A stretch of DNA of 64,000 nucleotides from Pseudomonas azerbaijanoccidentalis (GTDB taxonomy: Bacteria > Pseudomonadota > Gammaproteobacteria > Pseudomonadales > Pseudomonadaceae): positions 620,001 through 684,000 of the forward strand of contig NZ_JAHSTU010000001.1 of assembly GCF_019145495.1 (NCBI RefSeq). Direction: 5' to 3'. A program made the position numbers and the translations under genes. The notes under the pieces are model-generated. The model saw nothing but the letters and a program-made list of their open reading frames with translations, made no database searches and had not been told where the DNA came from. Positions 9,384-17,891 of the stretch are shown here, piece by piece. Position 1 is the stretch's first letter; the number at the start of each line of letters is the position of its first letter.

Positions 9384-10301
9384 ATGAATCGTAATGACCT
9401 GCGTCGTGTCGACCTCAACCTGTTGATCGTATTCGAAACCCTGATGCACGAGCGCAGCGTGACCCGCGCTGCCGAGAAGCTTTTCCTTGGCCAGCCAGCC
9501 ATCAGTGCGGCGCTCTCACGCCTGCGCGGGCTGTTCGATGATCCGTTGTTTGTGCGCACCGGCCGCAGCATGGAGCCGTCCGCGCGGGCCGTGGAAATCT
9601 TCGCCCTGCTCTCGCCGGCGCTCGATTCGATTTCTACTGCCGTCAGCCGTGCGGCCGAGTTCGATCCTGCCACAAGTACGGCGGTGTTCCGCATCGGCCT
9701 TTCGGACGATGTCGAGTTCGCCCTGCTGCCGATGCTGCTTAAACGCCTGCGCGCCGAATCCCCGGGGATTGTGTTGGTGGTGCGACGGGTCAACTACATC
9801 CTGATGCCGGGATTGTTGGCCTCCGGCGAAATCTCCATCGGCGTCAGCTACACCACCGACCTGCCGGCGAACGCCAAGCGCAAAGTCTTGCGCCGCAGTT
9901 CACCTAAACTGCTGCGGGCCGATACCGTGCCGGGGCCGTTGAGCCTGGACGACTTCTGCGCGCGCCCGCATGCACTGGTGTCATTTGCCGGCGACCTCAG
10001 CGGCTTTATAGATGAAGAGCTGGAAAAACTCGGACGCAAACGCCACGTGGTACTTGCGGTGCCGCAGTTCAACGGGTTGAGCACTTTGCTGAGCGGGACC
10101 GACATCGTCGCGACCGTGCCGGATTACACGGCCGACGCGCTGACGGCGGCGGGTGGCGTGCGAGCCGAAGACCCACCCTTGCCGGTACGCAGCTTTGAAT
10201 TGCACATGGCGTGGCGTGGGTCGCAGGATAACGACCCAGGGGAGCGCTGGTTGCGCTCGCGGATTCAGATGTTCTTTGGGGATCCGGATAGTCTGGCCTG
10301 A
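9384..10301 (+). CDS. mexT: LysR-type activator MexT of the mexEF-oprN operon
   Basis: This 305-residue LysR regulator has an N-terminal winged helix-turn-helix (residues 8-66, including RSVTRAAEKLFLGQPAISAALSRL) and a C-terminal effector-binding domain. As far as I can recall the P. aeruginosa protein, the two run collinear from MNRNDLRRVDLNLL to the final GDPDSL. The frame is intact, unlike the 8-bp insertion alleles known from some P. aeruginosa strains. The ATG at 9384 has AGGA ten bases upstream. MexT activates mexS and mexEF-oprN, and matching boxes are present before both. It is divergent from mexS and codirectional with mexE. Confidence 0.94.
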   Translation: MNRNDLRRVDLNLLIVFETLMHERSVTRAAEKLFLGQPAISAALSRLRGLFDDPLFVRTGRSMEPSARAVEIFALLSPALDSISTAVSRAAEFDPATSTAVFRIGLSDDVEFALLPMLLKRLRAESPGIVLVVRRVNYILMPGLLASGEISIGVSYTTDLPANAKRKVLRRSSPKLLRADTVPGPLSLDDFCARPHALVSFAGDLSGFIDEELEKLGRKRHVVLAVPQFNGLSTLLSGTDIVATVPDYTADALTAAGGVRAEDPPLPVRSFELHMAWRGSQDNDPGERWLRSRIQMFFGDPDSLA

Positions 10302-10325
10302 TCCTGATGATGAATTGAGGCTGAT

Positions 10326-10411
10326 GGCGCTATCGCCAGCAGGCTGGCTCCCACATTGGATTTTGGCGTTCACAAAACTCTTGTGGGAGCTAGCCTGCTA
10401 GCGATAGCGTC
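10326..10411. repeat. Inverted pair of REP-like palindromes
   Basis: The arms GCTATCGCCAGCAGGCTGGCTCCCAC and the near-complement GTGGGAGCTAGCCTGCTAGCGATAGC flank about 35 bases. This is a variant of the REP element seen elsewhere in the window, placed just after mexT. The remainder of the 318-base mexT-mexE gap holds the mexE control region. Confidence 0.82.
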
Positions 10412-10521
10412 ACCTCGGTTTCAGCCTGATTAATGCTTTTTCAGCAACACACAATTAACATCAAGCCAATTGATAGCCCGCTAACCAAAGGTGCATGCTA
10501 GAGAGCTGAGTCGGGTCTTAT

Positions 10522-10545
10522 ATCATTCCGAATGATAGTTACCTT
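10522..10545 (+). promoter_or_regulatory. MexT box (nod-box-like operator) upstream of mexE
   Basis: The + strand reads ATCA-5-AATGAT-4-ACCTT, which keeps the spacing of the MexT consensus ATCA-N5-GTCGAT-N4-ACYAT. It matches the first half-site, the GAT of the centre and four of five bases of the last half-site. It ends 74 bases before the mexE ATG. Confidence 0.72.
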
Positions 10546-10619
10546 CGGCTCATTCGATTCGTGAGATACAACCCCGCCGAGCATCATTCGCCAATCTCAA
10601 CACATTGGCGGATGCATCC

Positions 10620-11873
10620 ATGGAACAGTCATTCAAACATTTGCGCTTCCCGTTGGCTTTATTGGCCATGGTGGTGATCAGCGCTTGCGGCAAGGCTCCC
10701 GAAACTGCCGCCACGATGCCCGCGGCGAAAGTCAGCGTGGCCAAGGTGCTGGAACAACCGGTCAACGAATGGGACGAGTTCACCGGGCGCCTTGAAGCGC
10801 CGGAAACCGTAGAGATTCGTCCGCGGGTCTCCGGTCAGATCGATGAAGTGGCTTTCACTGAAGGTGCCTTGGTCAAGAAAGGCGACCTGCTGTTCCAGAT
10901 CGACCCGCGTCCGTTCCAGGCTGAGGTCCGTCGTCTCGAAGCGTTGGTCGCCCAGTCCCGTGCCAACGCCACTCGCAGTGAAAACGAAGCCCAGCGCGGC
11001 GAACGTCTGCGCACCAGCAACGCGATCTCTGCCGAACTGGCCGATTCGCGCACCAGTGCTGCCCAGGAAGCACGCGCCGCTGTCGGTGCACTTCAAGCAC
11101 AACTGGACCTGGCCAAGCTGAACCTCAGCTTTACTCGCGTCACCGCCCCTATCAGCGGTCGTGTCAGCCGCGCGGAAATCACCGCCGGCAACCTGGTGAC
11201 CGCCGATACCACCCCGCTGACCAGCGTGGTCTCCACCGACAAGGTTTACGCCTATTTCGACGCCGACGAGCGTGTGTTCCTCAAGTACACCCAGCTCGCC
11301 CGCCAAGGCAAACGCGGTGCCACTACCCCGGTTTACATGGGTCTGTCCAATGAGGACGGCAACCCGCACCAAGGCGTGATGAACTTCATCGACAACCAGG
11401 TCAACCCCAAGACCGGCACCATCCGCGGTCGCGCCGTGTTCGACAACAGTGACGGCAGCTACACCCCAGGTTTGTACGCACGCCTGAAACTGGTGGGCAG
11501 CGGCACCTACAACGCCATGTTGATCAATGACGAAGCCGTCGGCACCGACCTCGGCAAGAAGTTCGTGCTCGTAATGGATGCCGACAACAACACCGCTTAC
11601 CGCGCGGTCGAGCTGGGTCCGAAAATCGAAGGTCTGCGCATCGTGCGCAATGGCCTGAACAAGGACGACACCATCATCGTCAAGGGGCTGCAACGGGTGC
11701 GTCCTGGCTCGCCAGTCACCCCTGAAGTCATCCCGATGGCCAGTGAGCAAACCCTCGCGGCCCTTGCACAACAACGACAAGCGCTGGAAGCCAGCAACCT
11801 GCCCCAAGTCGCGCCTGCCCAAGTCGCGCCGGGTACGGCTGTGAAACTGGCTGCAGCGACCCCACGCGGTTAA
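10620..11873 (+). CDS. mexE: RND efflux periplasmic adaptor MexE
   Basis: This 417-residue membrane-fusion protein is anchored as a lipoprotein: a short hydrophobic signal ends in the lipobox ISAC, giving the mature Cys at residue 23. Then follow the barrel-sandwich (lipoyl-like) half motif near VRPRVSG/IRPRVSGQIDEV, an alpha-helical hairpin rich in Ala and Arg (about residues 100-160), and the beta-barrel. It bridges MexF and OprN to form a tripartite pump, known in P. aeruginosa for chloramphenicol, fluoroquinolones and quorum-signal precursors. The ATG at 10620 is preferred over the TTG at 10605 because GGCGGA precedes it. A MexT box lies upstream. It is the first gene of the operon, 15 bases before mexF. 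Confidence 0.94.
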   Translation: MEQSFKHLRFPLALLAMVVISACGKAPETAATMPAAKVSVAKVLEQPVNEWDEFTGRLEAPETVEIRPRVSGQIDEVAFTEGALVKKGDLLFQIDPRPFQAEVRRLEALVAQSRANATRSENEAQRGERLRTSNAISAELADSRTSAAQEARAAVGALQAQLDLAKLNLSFTRVTAPISGRVSRAEITAGNLVTADTTPLTSVVSTDKVYAYFDADERVFLKYTQLARQGKRGATTPVYMGLSNEDGNPHQGVMNFIDNQVNPKTGTIRGRAVFDNSDGSYTPGLYARLKLVGSGTYNAMLINDEAVGTDLGKKFVLVMDADNNTAYRAVELGPKIEGLRIVRNGLNKDDTIIVKGLQRVRPGSPVTPEVIPMASEQTLAALAQQRQALEASNLPQVAPAQVAPGTAVKLAAATPRG

Positions 11874-11888
11874 GGGATAACGACTCCG

Positions 11889-14800
11889 ATGAATTTTTCC
11901 CAATTCTTCATTTCACGGCCGATCTTCGCAGCGGTGCTATCGCTGCTGATCCTGATCGCCGGCGCCATCTCGCTGTTCCAGTTGCCGATCAGCGAATACC
12001 CGGAAGTTGTGCCGCCGACCGTTGTGGTCCGCGCCAACTTCCCGGGTGCCAACCCTAAAGTCATCGGCGAAACCGTAGCCGCTCCATTGGAGCAAGCGAT
12101 CACCGGCGTCGAGAACATGCTGTACATGTCCTCGCAGTCGACCGCCGACGGCAAGATCACCCTGACCATCACTTTTGCGCTGGGCACTGACCTGGACAAC
12201 GCTCAGGTGCAGGTGCAGAACCGCGTGACCCGGACCGAGCCGAAACTTCCCGAGGAAGTGACGCGCATCGGTATCACCGTGGACAAGGCGTCGCCCGACC
12301 TGACGATGGTTGTGCACTTGACCTCGCCGGACAAACGCTACGACATGCTCTACCTGTCCAACTATGCCCTGCTCAACATCAAGGATGAGCTGGCGCGCCT
12401 TGGCGGTGTGGGTGATGTGCAGCTGTTCGGTATGGGCGATTACTCGCTGCGTGTGTGGCTGGACCCGAACAAGACCGCTTCGCGTAACCTGACTGCAACC
12501 GATGTGGTGACCGCGATTCGTGAACAGAACCGTCAGGTAGCGGCCGGTGCACTGGGCGCGCCCCCTGCCCCGAATGCTCAAAGCTTCCAGCTGTCGATCA
12601 ACACTCAGGGCCGTTTGGTCAATGAGGAAGAGTTCGAGAACATCATCATTCGCTCAGGCGACGACGGTGAAATCACTCGCCTGAAAGATATCGCCCGTGT
12701 CGAGCTGGGCTCCAGCCAATACGCCCTGCGTTCGTTGCTGAACAACCAGCCGGCGGTGGCGATCCCGATCTTCCAGCGTCCTGGCTCCAATGCCATCGAC
12801 ATCTCGAACCAGGTTCGGGGCAAGATGGATGAACTGAAGAAAAACTTCCCACAAGGCATGGACTACAGCATCGTCTATGACCCGACGATCTTCGTGCGCG
12901 GCTCCATCGAGGCGGTGGTTCACACCCTCTTCGAAGCGTTGATCCTCGTGGTGCTGGTGGTGATCCTGTTCCTGCAAACCTGGCGCGCCTCGATCATTCC
13001 GCTGGTGGCGGTGCCCGTATCGTTGATCGGTACGTTTGCGGTGATGCATTTGTTTGGCTTCTCACTCAACGCCCTGTCGCTGTTTGGCCTGGTACTGGCG
13101 ATCGGTATCGTGGTGGACGATGCGATCGTAGTGGTGGAGAACGTCGAGCGCAACATTGAACTCGGACTGACACCGGTCGAAGCGACCAAAAAAGCCATGG
13201 GCGAAGTGACCGGCCCGATCATCGCCACGGCGCTGGTGCTGTGTGCGGTGTTCGTTCCAGCGGCGTTCATCTCCGGTCTGACGGGGCAGTTCTACAAGCA
13301 GTTCGCCTTGACCATTGCGATTTCGACGGTGATCTCGGCCTTCAACTCCCTGACTCTGTCGCCAGCACTGGCCGCGGTATTGCTCAAAGGCCACGACGCG
13401 CCGAAGGACCGATTCTCCAAGGTCCTCGACAAGTTGTTTGGCGGTTGGTTGTTCCGTCCGTTCAACCGCTTCTTTGAAAAGGCCAGCCACGGATATGTCG
13501 GTACTGTTGCCCGTGTGATTCGCTCCAGTGGTATCGCCTTGCTGCTGTACGCCGGCCTGATGGTCCTGACGTTCTTCGGTTTCTCCAGCACCCCGACCGG
13601 TTTCGTACCCGGCCAGGACAAGCAATACCTGGTGGCTTTCGCGCAATTGCCGGACGCTTCGAGCCTGGACCGTACCGAAGACGTGATCAAGCGCATGTCC
13701 GATCTGGCACTGAAACAGCCGGGCGTGGAAAGTGCGGTGGCCTTCCCTGGCCTGTCGATCAACGGTTTCACCAACAGCCCGAACGCCGGCATCGTGTTCG
13801 TGACCCTGAAACCGTTCGACGAGCGTAAAGACCCGAGCATGTCCGCCGGTGCGATTGCCGGTGCCTTGAACGGCCAGTACGCGAACATCCAGGAAGCCTA
13901 CATGGCGATCTTCCCGCCGCCGCCGGTACAAGGTCTGGGCACCATTGGCGGTTTCCGTCTGCAAATCGAAGACCGGGGCAACCTGGGCTACGAAGAGCTG
14001 TACAAAGAAACCATGAACATCATCAACAAGAGCCACAGCGTTCCGGAACTGGCCGGCCTGTTCACCAGCTACACCGTGAACGTGCCGCAGGTCGATGCCG
14101 CCATCGACCGTGAGAAAGCCAAGACCCACGGCGTGGCCGTCAGCGACATCTTCGACACCCTGCAGATCTACCTGGGTTCGCTGTATGCCAACGACTTCAA
14201 CCGCTTCGGGCGCACCTATCAGGTCAACGTTCAGGCCGAGCAACAGTTCCGCCTCGAATCCGACCAGATCGGCCAGCTCAAAGTGCGCAACAACAAGGGC
14301 GAGATGATCCCGCTGGCGACCTTCATCAAGGTCAGCGACACCTCTGGCCCGGACCGCGTGATGCACTACAACGGCTTCATCACCGCTGAAATCAATGGTG
14401 CGGCGGCCCCCGGCTACAGCTCCGGCCAGGCCGAAAAAGCCATCGAAAAACTGCTCAAGGAAGAACTTCCGAACGGCATGACCTACGAATGGACCGACCT
14501 GACTTACCAGCAGATTCTGTCCGGCAACACCGCGTTGTTCGTGTTCCCGCTCTGCGTACTGCTGGCGTTCCTGGTGCTCGCCGCTCAATACGAAAGCTGG
14601 AGCCTGCCACTGGCGGTGATCCTGATCGTACCGATGACCCTGTTGTCGGCCATTACCGGGGTCATTGTTTCCGGTGGCGACAACAACATCTTTACCCAGA
14701 TCGGCTTGATCGTACTGGTGGGGCTTGCCTGTAAGAACGCGATTCTGATCGTCGAGTTTGCCAAGGATAAACAACTCGAAGGCATGAACCCGCTGGCCGC

Positions 14801-15077
14801 GGTACTCGAAGCGTGCCGCCTGCGTCTGCGGCCGATCCTGATGACCTCCTTCGCGTTCATCATGGGTGTTGTGCCACTGGTGTTCTCCAGCGGTGCCGGC
14901 GCCGAGATGCGTCATGCGATGGGTGTGGCGGTGTTCTCCGGGATGCTCGGGGTGACGTTCTTCGGTCTGTTGCTGACGCCAGTGTTCTACGTACTGATTC
15001 GTAACTTTGTCGAACGCGGTGAGGCACGCAAGGCCGCCAAAGCGCTGAAACTGCAAAATCAGCTGGAGTCGCATTGA
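11889..15077 (+). CDS. mexF: RND multidrug efflux inner-membrane pump MexF
   Basis: This 1062-residue proton-driven transporter of the HAE-1 RND family has the standard twelve-helix layout with two large periplasmic loops. The N-terminus MNFSQFFISRPIFAAVLSLL is the family hallmark first helix. The central helix 4 carries the proton-relay aspartates in GIVVDDAIVVVENVER near residue 410. The second half repeats the architecture, ending with GVVPLVFSSGAGAEMRHAMG and a final helix at about residue 1030. Length and motifs agree with MexF. Its TGA overlaps the oprN ATG (TGATG), so translation of oprN is likely coupled. Confidence 0.96.
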   Translation: MNFSQFFISRPIFAAVLSLLILIAGAISLFQLPISEYPEVVPPTVVVRANFPGANPKVIGETVAAPLEQAITGVENMLYMSSQSTADGKITLTITFALGTDLDNAQVQVQNRVTRTEPKLPEEVTRIGITVDKASPDLTMVVHLTSPDKRYDMLYLSNYALLNIKDELARLGGVGDVQLFGMGDYSLRVWLDPNKTASRNLTATDVVTAIREQNRQVAAGALGAPPAPNAQSFQLSINTQGRLVNEEEFENIIIRSGDDGEITRLKDIARVELGSSQYALRSLLNNQPAVAIPIFQRPGSNAIDISNQVRGKMDELKKNFPQGMDYSIVYDPTIFVRGSIEAVVHTLFEALILVVLVVILFLQTWRASIIPLVAVPVSLIGTFAVMHLFGFSLNALSLFGLVLAIGIVVDDAIVVVENVERNIELGLTPVEATKKAMGEVTGPIIATALVLCAVFVPAAFISGLTGQFYKQFALTIAISTVISAFNSLTLSPALAAVLLKGHDAPKDRFSKVLDKLFGGWLFRPFNRFFEKASHGYVGTVARVIRSSGIALLLYAGLMVLTFFGFSSTPTGFVPGQDKQYLVAFAQLPDASSLDRTEDVIKRMSDLALKQPGVESAVAFPGLSINGFTNSPNAGIVFVTLKPFDERKDPSMSAGAIAGALNGQYANIQEAYMAIFPPPPVQGLGTIGGFRLQIEDRGNLGYEELYKETMNIINKSHSVPELAGLFTSYTVNVPQVDAAIDREKAKTHGVAVSDIFDTLQIYLGSLYANDFNRFGRTYQVNVQAEQQFRLESDQIGQLKVRNNKGEMIPLATFIKVSDTSGPDRVMHYNGFITAEINGAAAPGYSSGQAEKAIEKLLKEELPNGMTYEWTDLTYQQILSGNTALFVFPLCVLLAFLVLAAQYESWSLPLAVILIVPMTLLSAITGVIVSGGDNNIFTQIGLIVLVGLACKNAILIVEFAKDKQLEGMNPLAAVLEACRLRLRPILMTSFAFIMGVVPLVFSSGAGAEMRHAMGVAVFSGMLGVTFFGLLLTPVFYVLIRNFVERGEARKAAKALKLQNQLESH

Positions 15078-16498
15078 TGAGTTTGAAAGCTTTCCTGCCG
15101 AGCCTGCTGGTACTGGCGCTCAGCGCCTGTGCCGTTGGCCCGGACTACAAGACCCAAACCCTTGAACCGGCCAACATCACCAGCGCTACCGATGGTGCGG
15201 CCGGTCAGAAGAACTTTGACCGCTCGCGTTTCGAAGGCATCTGGTGGCAGCAATTCGAAGACCCGACCCTCAACCAGCTCGTGACCGAGTCGCTGAAGGG
15301 CAACCGTGATTTGCGTGTCGCCTTCGCCCGCTGGAAAGCGGCCCGGGCGATCCGCGATGACGTCAGCAATGACGCCATGCCGACCATCACCAGCCGGGTC
15401 AGCAGTGACCTGGCCAAAGGTCAGATTCCTGGTCAGACCACCGACCGGGTGAGTAGCGAGCGCTACGACCTGGGGCTGGACATGGCCTGGGAGATCGATC
15501 TGTTTGGTCGCATCCAGCGCAATCTGGAATCGGCCAACGCCGAGCAACAGGCGTTTGAAGCCGATCTCTACCAACTGCAAGTCACCATGATTGCTGAACT
15601 GGTAGACGCCTACGGTCAATTGCGCGGTGCACAACTGCGCGAAAAAATCGCCCTGGCCAACCTGAACAACCAGCAGGAGTCGCGCAAGATCACCATCAGC
15701 CTGCGTGATGCTGGCGTCGGTGATCAGCTCGACGTGGAACGCGCCGATGCGCGCTTGGCCTCGGTCGAAGCCAGCGTCCCGCAATTACAGGCCGAGCAGG
15801 TGCGGCAGAAAAACCGCATCGCCACCCTGCTGGGTGAGCGTCCGGACAAGCTGACCGTGGACCTTAGCCCGAAAGACTTGCCGGCGATTGCCAAGGCTCT
15901 GCCGATTGGTAATCCGGGTGAATTGCTGCAACGTCGCCCGGATATTCTCAGCGCTGAACGTCAACTGGCTTCGGCCACAGCGCGTATCGGTGTGGCCAAA
16001 GCGGATCTGTTCCCCCGCGTCAGCCTCAGCGGTTTCCTCGGTTTCACCGCCGGGCGCGGTTCGCAGATCGGCTCCTCGGCGGCCAACGCCTGGGCACTCG
16101 GTCCAAGCATCACGTGGGCGGCGTTCGATTTGGGCAGCGTGCGTGCCCGTTTGCGTGGCGCCGATGCCGATGCTGAAGGCGCACTGGCGACTTACGAGCA
16201 ACAAGTGTTGCTGGCACTGGAAGAATCGGAAAACGCTTTCAGCGACTACGGCAAACGCCAGCAGCGACTGATTTCGCTGATTCGTCAGAGTGAGTCCAGC
16301 CGTTCCGCAGCCGATCTCGCCGAGATCCGCTACCGCGAAGGCACCGCCGATTTCCTGGTGCTGCTGGATGCCCAGCGTGAACGTCTGGCGGCGGAAGACA
16401 CTCAGGCCCAGGCCGAAGTCGATCTGTATCGCGGCATCGTCGCGATCTACAAGGCCCTCGGTGGCGGCTGGCAACCGGAGACGGTCGCCAGCAAGTAA
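15077..16498 (+). CDS. oprN: Outer-membrane efflux channel OprN (TolC/OMF family)
   Basis: This 473-residue lipoprotein has signal peptide MSLKAFLPSLLVLALSAC, with the lipidated Cys within LSAC followed by AVGPDYK, typical of NodT-family channels. Two repeated OEP domains follow, with the characteristic LGLDMAWEIDLFGR and LRRPDI-type (LLQRRPDILSAERQL) motifs. It forms the outer-membrane exit duct for MexEF. GGAG precedes the ATG, which overlaps the mexF stop. The operon ends in a terminator at 16551. Confidence 0.95.
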   Translation: MSLKAFLPSLLVLALSACAVGPDYKTQTLEPANITSATDGAAGQKNFDRSRFEGIWWQQFEDPTLNQLVTESLKGNRDLRVAFARWKAARAIRDDVSNDAMPTITSRVSSDLAKGQIPGQTTDRVSSERYDLGLDMAWEIDLFGRIQRNLESANAEQQAFEADLYQLQVTMIAELVDAYGQLRGAQLREKIALANLNNQQESRKITISLRDAGVGDQLDVERADARLASVEASVPQLQAEQVRQKNRIATLLGERPDKLTVDLSPKDLPAIAKALPIGNPGELLQRRPDILSAERQLASATARIGVAKADLFPRVSLSGFLGFTAGRGSQIGSSAANAWALGPSITWAAFDLGSVRARLRGADADAEGALATYEQQVLLALEESENAFSDYGKRQQRLISLIRQSESSRSAADLAEIRYREGTADFLVLLDAQRERLAAEDTQAQAEVDLYRGIVAIYKALGGGWQPETVASK

Positions 16499-16550
16499 CA
16501 CGGTTTGCTAAAGAGCTCCTTTGGTTGGCCGCAACCAACCAATTTTTTTG

Positions 16551-16583
16551 CCCCGCGTATCATTCGGTCGCGGGGCTTTTTTT
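16551..16583 (+). terminator. Terminator of mexEF-oprN
   Basis: CCCCGCG pairs with CGCGGGG across an 11-base loop and is followed by CTTTTTTTT. A T run also precedes the stem. It lies 52 bases after the oprN stop codon. Confidence 0.9.
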
Positions 16584-16597
16584 TGCGCGCAACACCC

Positions 16598-16699
16598 TTG
16601 TAGGCGCTGCCGCAGGCTGCGATCTTTTGATCTTGTTTGTGCGTTCTCAACGCGAAGATCAAAATCAAAAGATCGCAGCCTGCGGCAGCTCCTACAGGG
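16598..16699. repeat. Long inverted repeat of the GCTGCGATCTTTTGATC family
   Basis: The arms GTAGGCGCTGCCGCAGGCTGCGATCTTTTGATC and its near-perfect complement, ending CAGCTCCTAC, flank about 30 bases. Related copies occur at 25602-25699, 28988-29056, 46986-47034 and 50524-50594, always between genes. Here it lies between the convergent oprN and aaeA-like genes. Confidence 0.85.
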
Positions 16700-17662
16700 T
16701 TAGCGGTGATTGTCAGACTGGTTTTCCTGCACCGTCACTGTCGCCGTCGTCCCCGCGCGTAATTTGTCCTTGCCGGCATAATCCGTATCGATCTGAATCC
16801 GCACCGGCACCCGCTGCGCCAGTTTCACCCAGGTGTAGCTGGGGTTGATGTTGGCGAGTAACCGCCCGCCCGGCAGGTTTTCGCGGTCGGCGATGGCGAA
16901 GGCGATGCTTTGCACGGTGCCGCCAAAACGCTCGCCGCTCATCAACTCGATAGCCACCCGGTCGCCCTCGCCGATCCGCGGCAGCTTGGTTTCTTCGAAA
17001 TAGCCGCTGACGTAAAACGAGTTGCTGTCCACCAGCGCTACCAGCGCTCCGCCCGCCGTCGCATAGTCACCCTGGCGAGTCAGCAGGTTGGTGACGTAGC
17101 CGCTAACCGGCGACTCAACTCGCGTGCGCGCCAAGTCATGTTCAGCCTCGGCCAGTGCGGCAATCGCCAGTTGCACGTTGGCCTGGGCAAAACTGAGGTT
17201 AGCCTGATTACGCAGTAAATCGGCTTGGGCGACAGACACATCGGTATTGGCTTTTTCCCATTCTTCGCCGGAAATTGCCGAGCGTTCCTTGAGCGTCCGT
17301 CGACGGCGTTCCTCGCTTTCACGTTGCTTGAGCAACGCCTGGCTGGCGACGATGGTCGCTTGCGATTGCCCCAACGACGCCTTGGACACTTCCACTGCCC
17401 GCTTGGCGTGCTCGACCGCCAGGACGTAGCGCGAAGGGTCGATTTCCAGCAGCAACTGGCCCTTGTCTACATGCTGGTTATCTTGCACGTTGAGTTTGAC
17501 GATGCGCCCGGCGACATCGGCGGACAACGTCACCACATCGGCGCGCACTCGTGCATCACGGGTCCAGGGTGCGCGGGTGTAATGCTCCCAGGCAAACCAG
17601 CCAAGCACAAACGCCAGTACCACCACGGCGACTGTCGTGAGTCGGGCAAGAATCGTCTTCAA
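16700..17662 (-). CDS. HlyD/EmrA-type periplasmic adaptor of an AaeAB-like efflux system
   Basis: This 320-residue protein has one N-terminal membrane anchor (residues 5-25, TVAVVVLAFVLGWFAWEHY), then a biotinyl/lipoyl-like half (DVAGRIVKLNVQDNQHVDKG), a long coiled-coil hairpin (about residues 85-185) and a second lipoyl half with beta-barrel. This is the arrangement of AaeA, which with AaeB exports aromatic carboxylic acids in E. coli. It is the last gene of a three-gene minus-strand operon, 4 bases after the DUF1656 gene. Substrate is inferred from the family only; no LysR-type aaeR-like regulator is adjacent. Confidence 0.85.
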   Translation of the reverse strand: MKTILARLTTVAVVVLAFVLGWFAWEHYTRAPWTRDARVRADVVTLSADVAGRIVKLNVQDNQHVDKGQLLLEIDPSRYVLAVEHAKRAVEVSKASLGQSQATIVASQALLKQRESEERRRRTLKERSAISGEEWEKANTDVSVAQADLLRNQANLSFAQANVQLAIAALAEAEHDLARTRVESPVSGYVTNLLTRQGDYATAGGALVALVDSNSFYVSGYFEETKLPRIGEGDRVAIELMSGERFGGTVQSIAFAIADRENLPGGRLLANINPSYTWVKLAQRVPVRIQIDTDYAGKDKLRAGTTATVTVQENQSDNHR

Positions 17663-17666
17663 TGCG

Positions 17667-17891
17667 TCAGGCTCCCATCAACAGAATCAGCGTTGCGCAC
17701 ACGCAGGCGTACAACGCGCCTTCAAACAAGGCTTCGTGCCAGACGAACCGCAGCACGCCCATGCGCCGCAGCACCCAATCCAGCAGCAGAAAAATCGGTA
17801 GACCCAGCAGTAACGCCTGGGCAATCGGCGGCAGGTAGACACCGCCTATTTCCAGATCAATGGGCAAGTCTCGGCTCTCCTTCAGGGGCAC
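17667..17891 (-). CDS. DUF1656 (AaeX-like) small membrane protein
   Basis: This 74-residue protein has two predicted transmembrane helices (about residues 20-40 and 52-72) and the family start DLEIGGVYLPP. DUF1656/AaeX proteins accompany FUSC-type pumps and their HlyD adaptors, but their biochemical role is not established. Its start codon lies inside the 3' end of the FUSC gene, a 35-base overlap, and it ends 4 bases before the adaptor gene. The three genes must be cotranscribed. Confidence 0.85.
   Translation of the reverse strand: MPLKESRDLPIDLEIGGVYLPPIAQALLLGLPIFLLLDWVLRRMGVLRFVWHEALFEGALYACVCATLILLMGA

Noticed and set aside
13062..15074. A 670-codon open frame antisense to mexF
   Set aside because: It mirrors the mexF codon pattern, is rich in His/Arg/Gln, and shows no ribosome site or recognisable domain.
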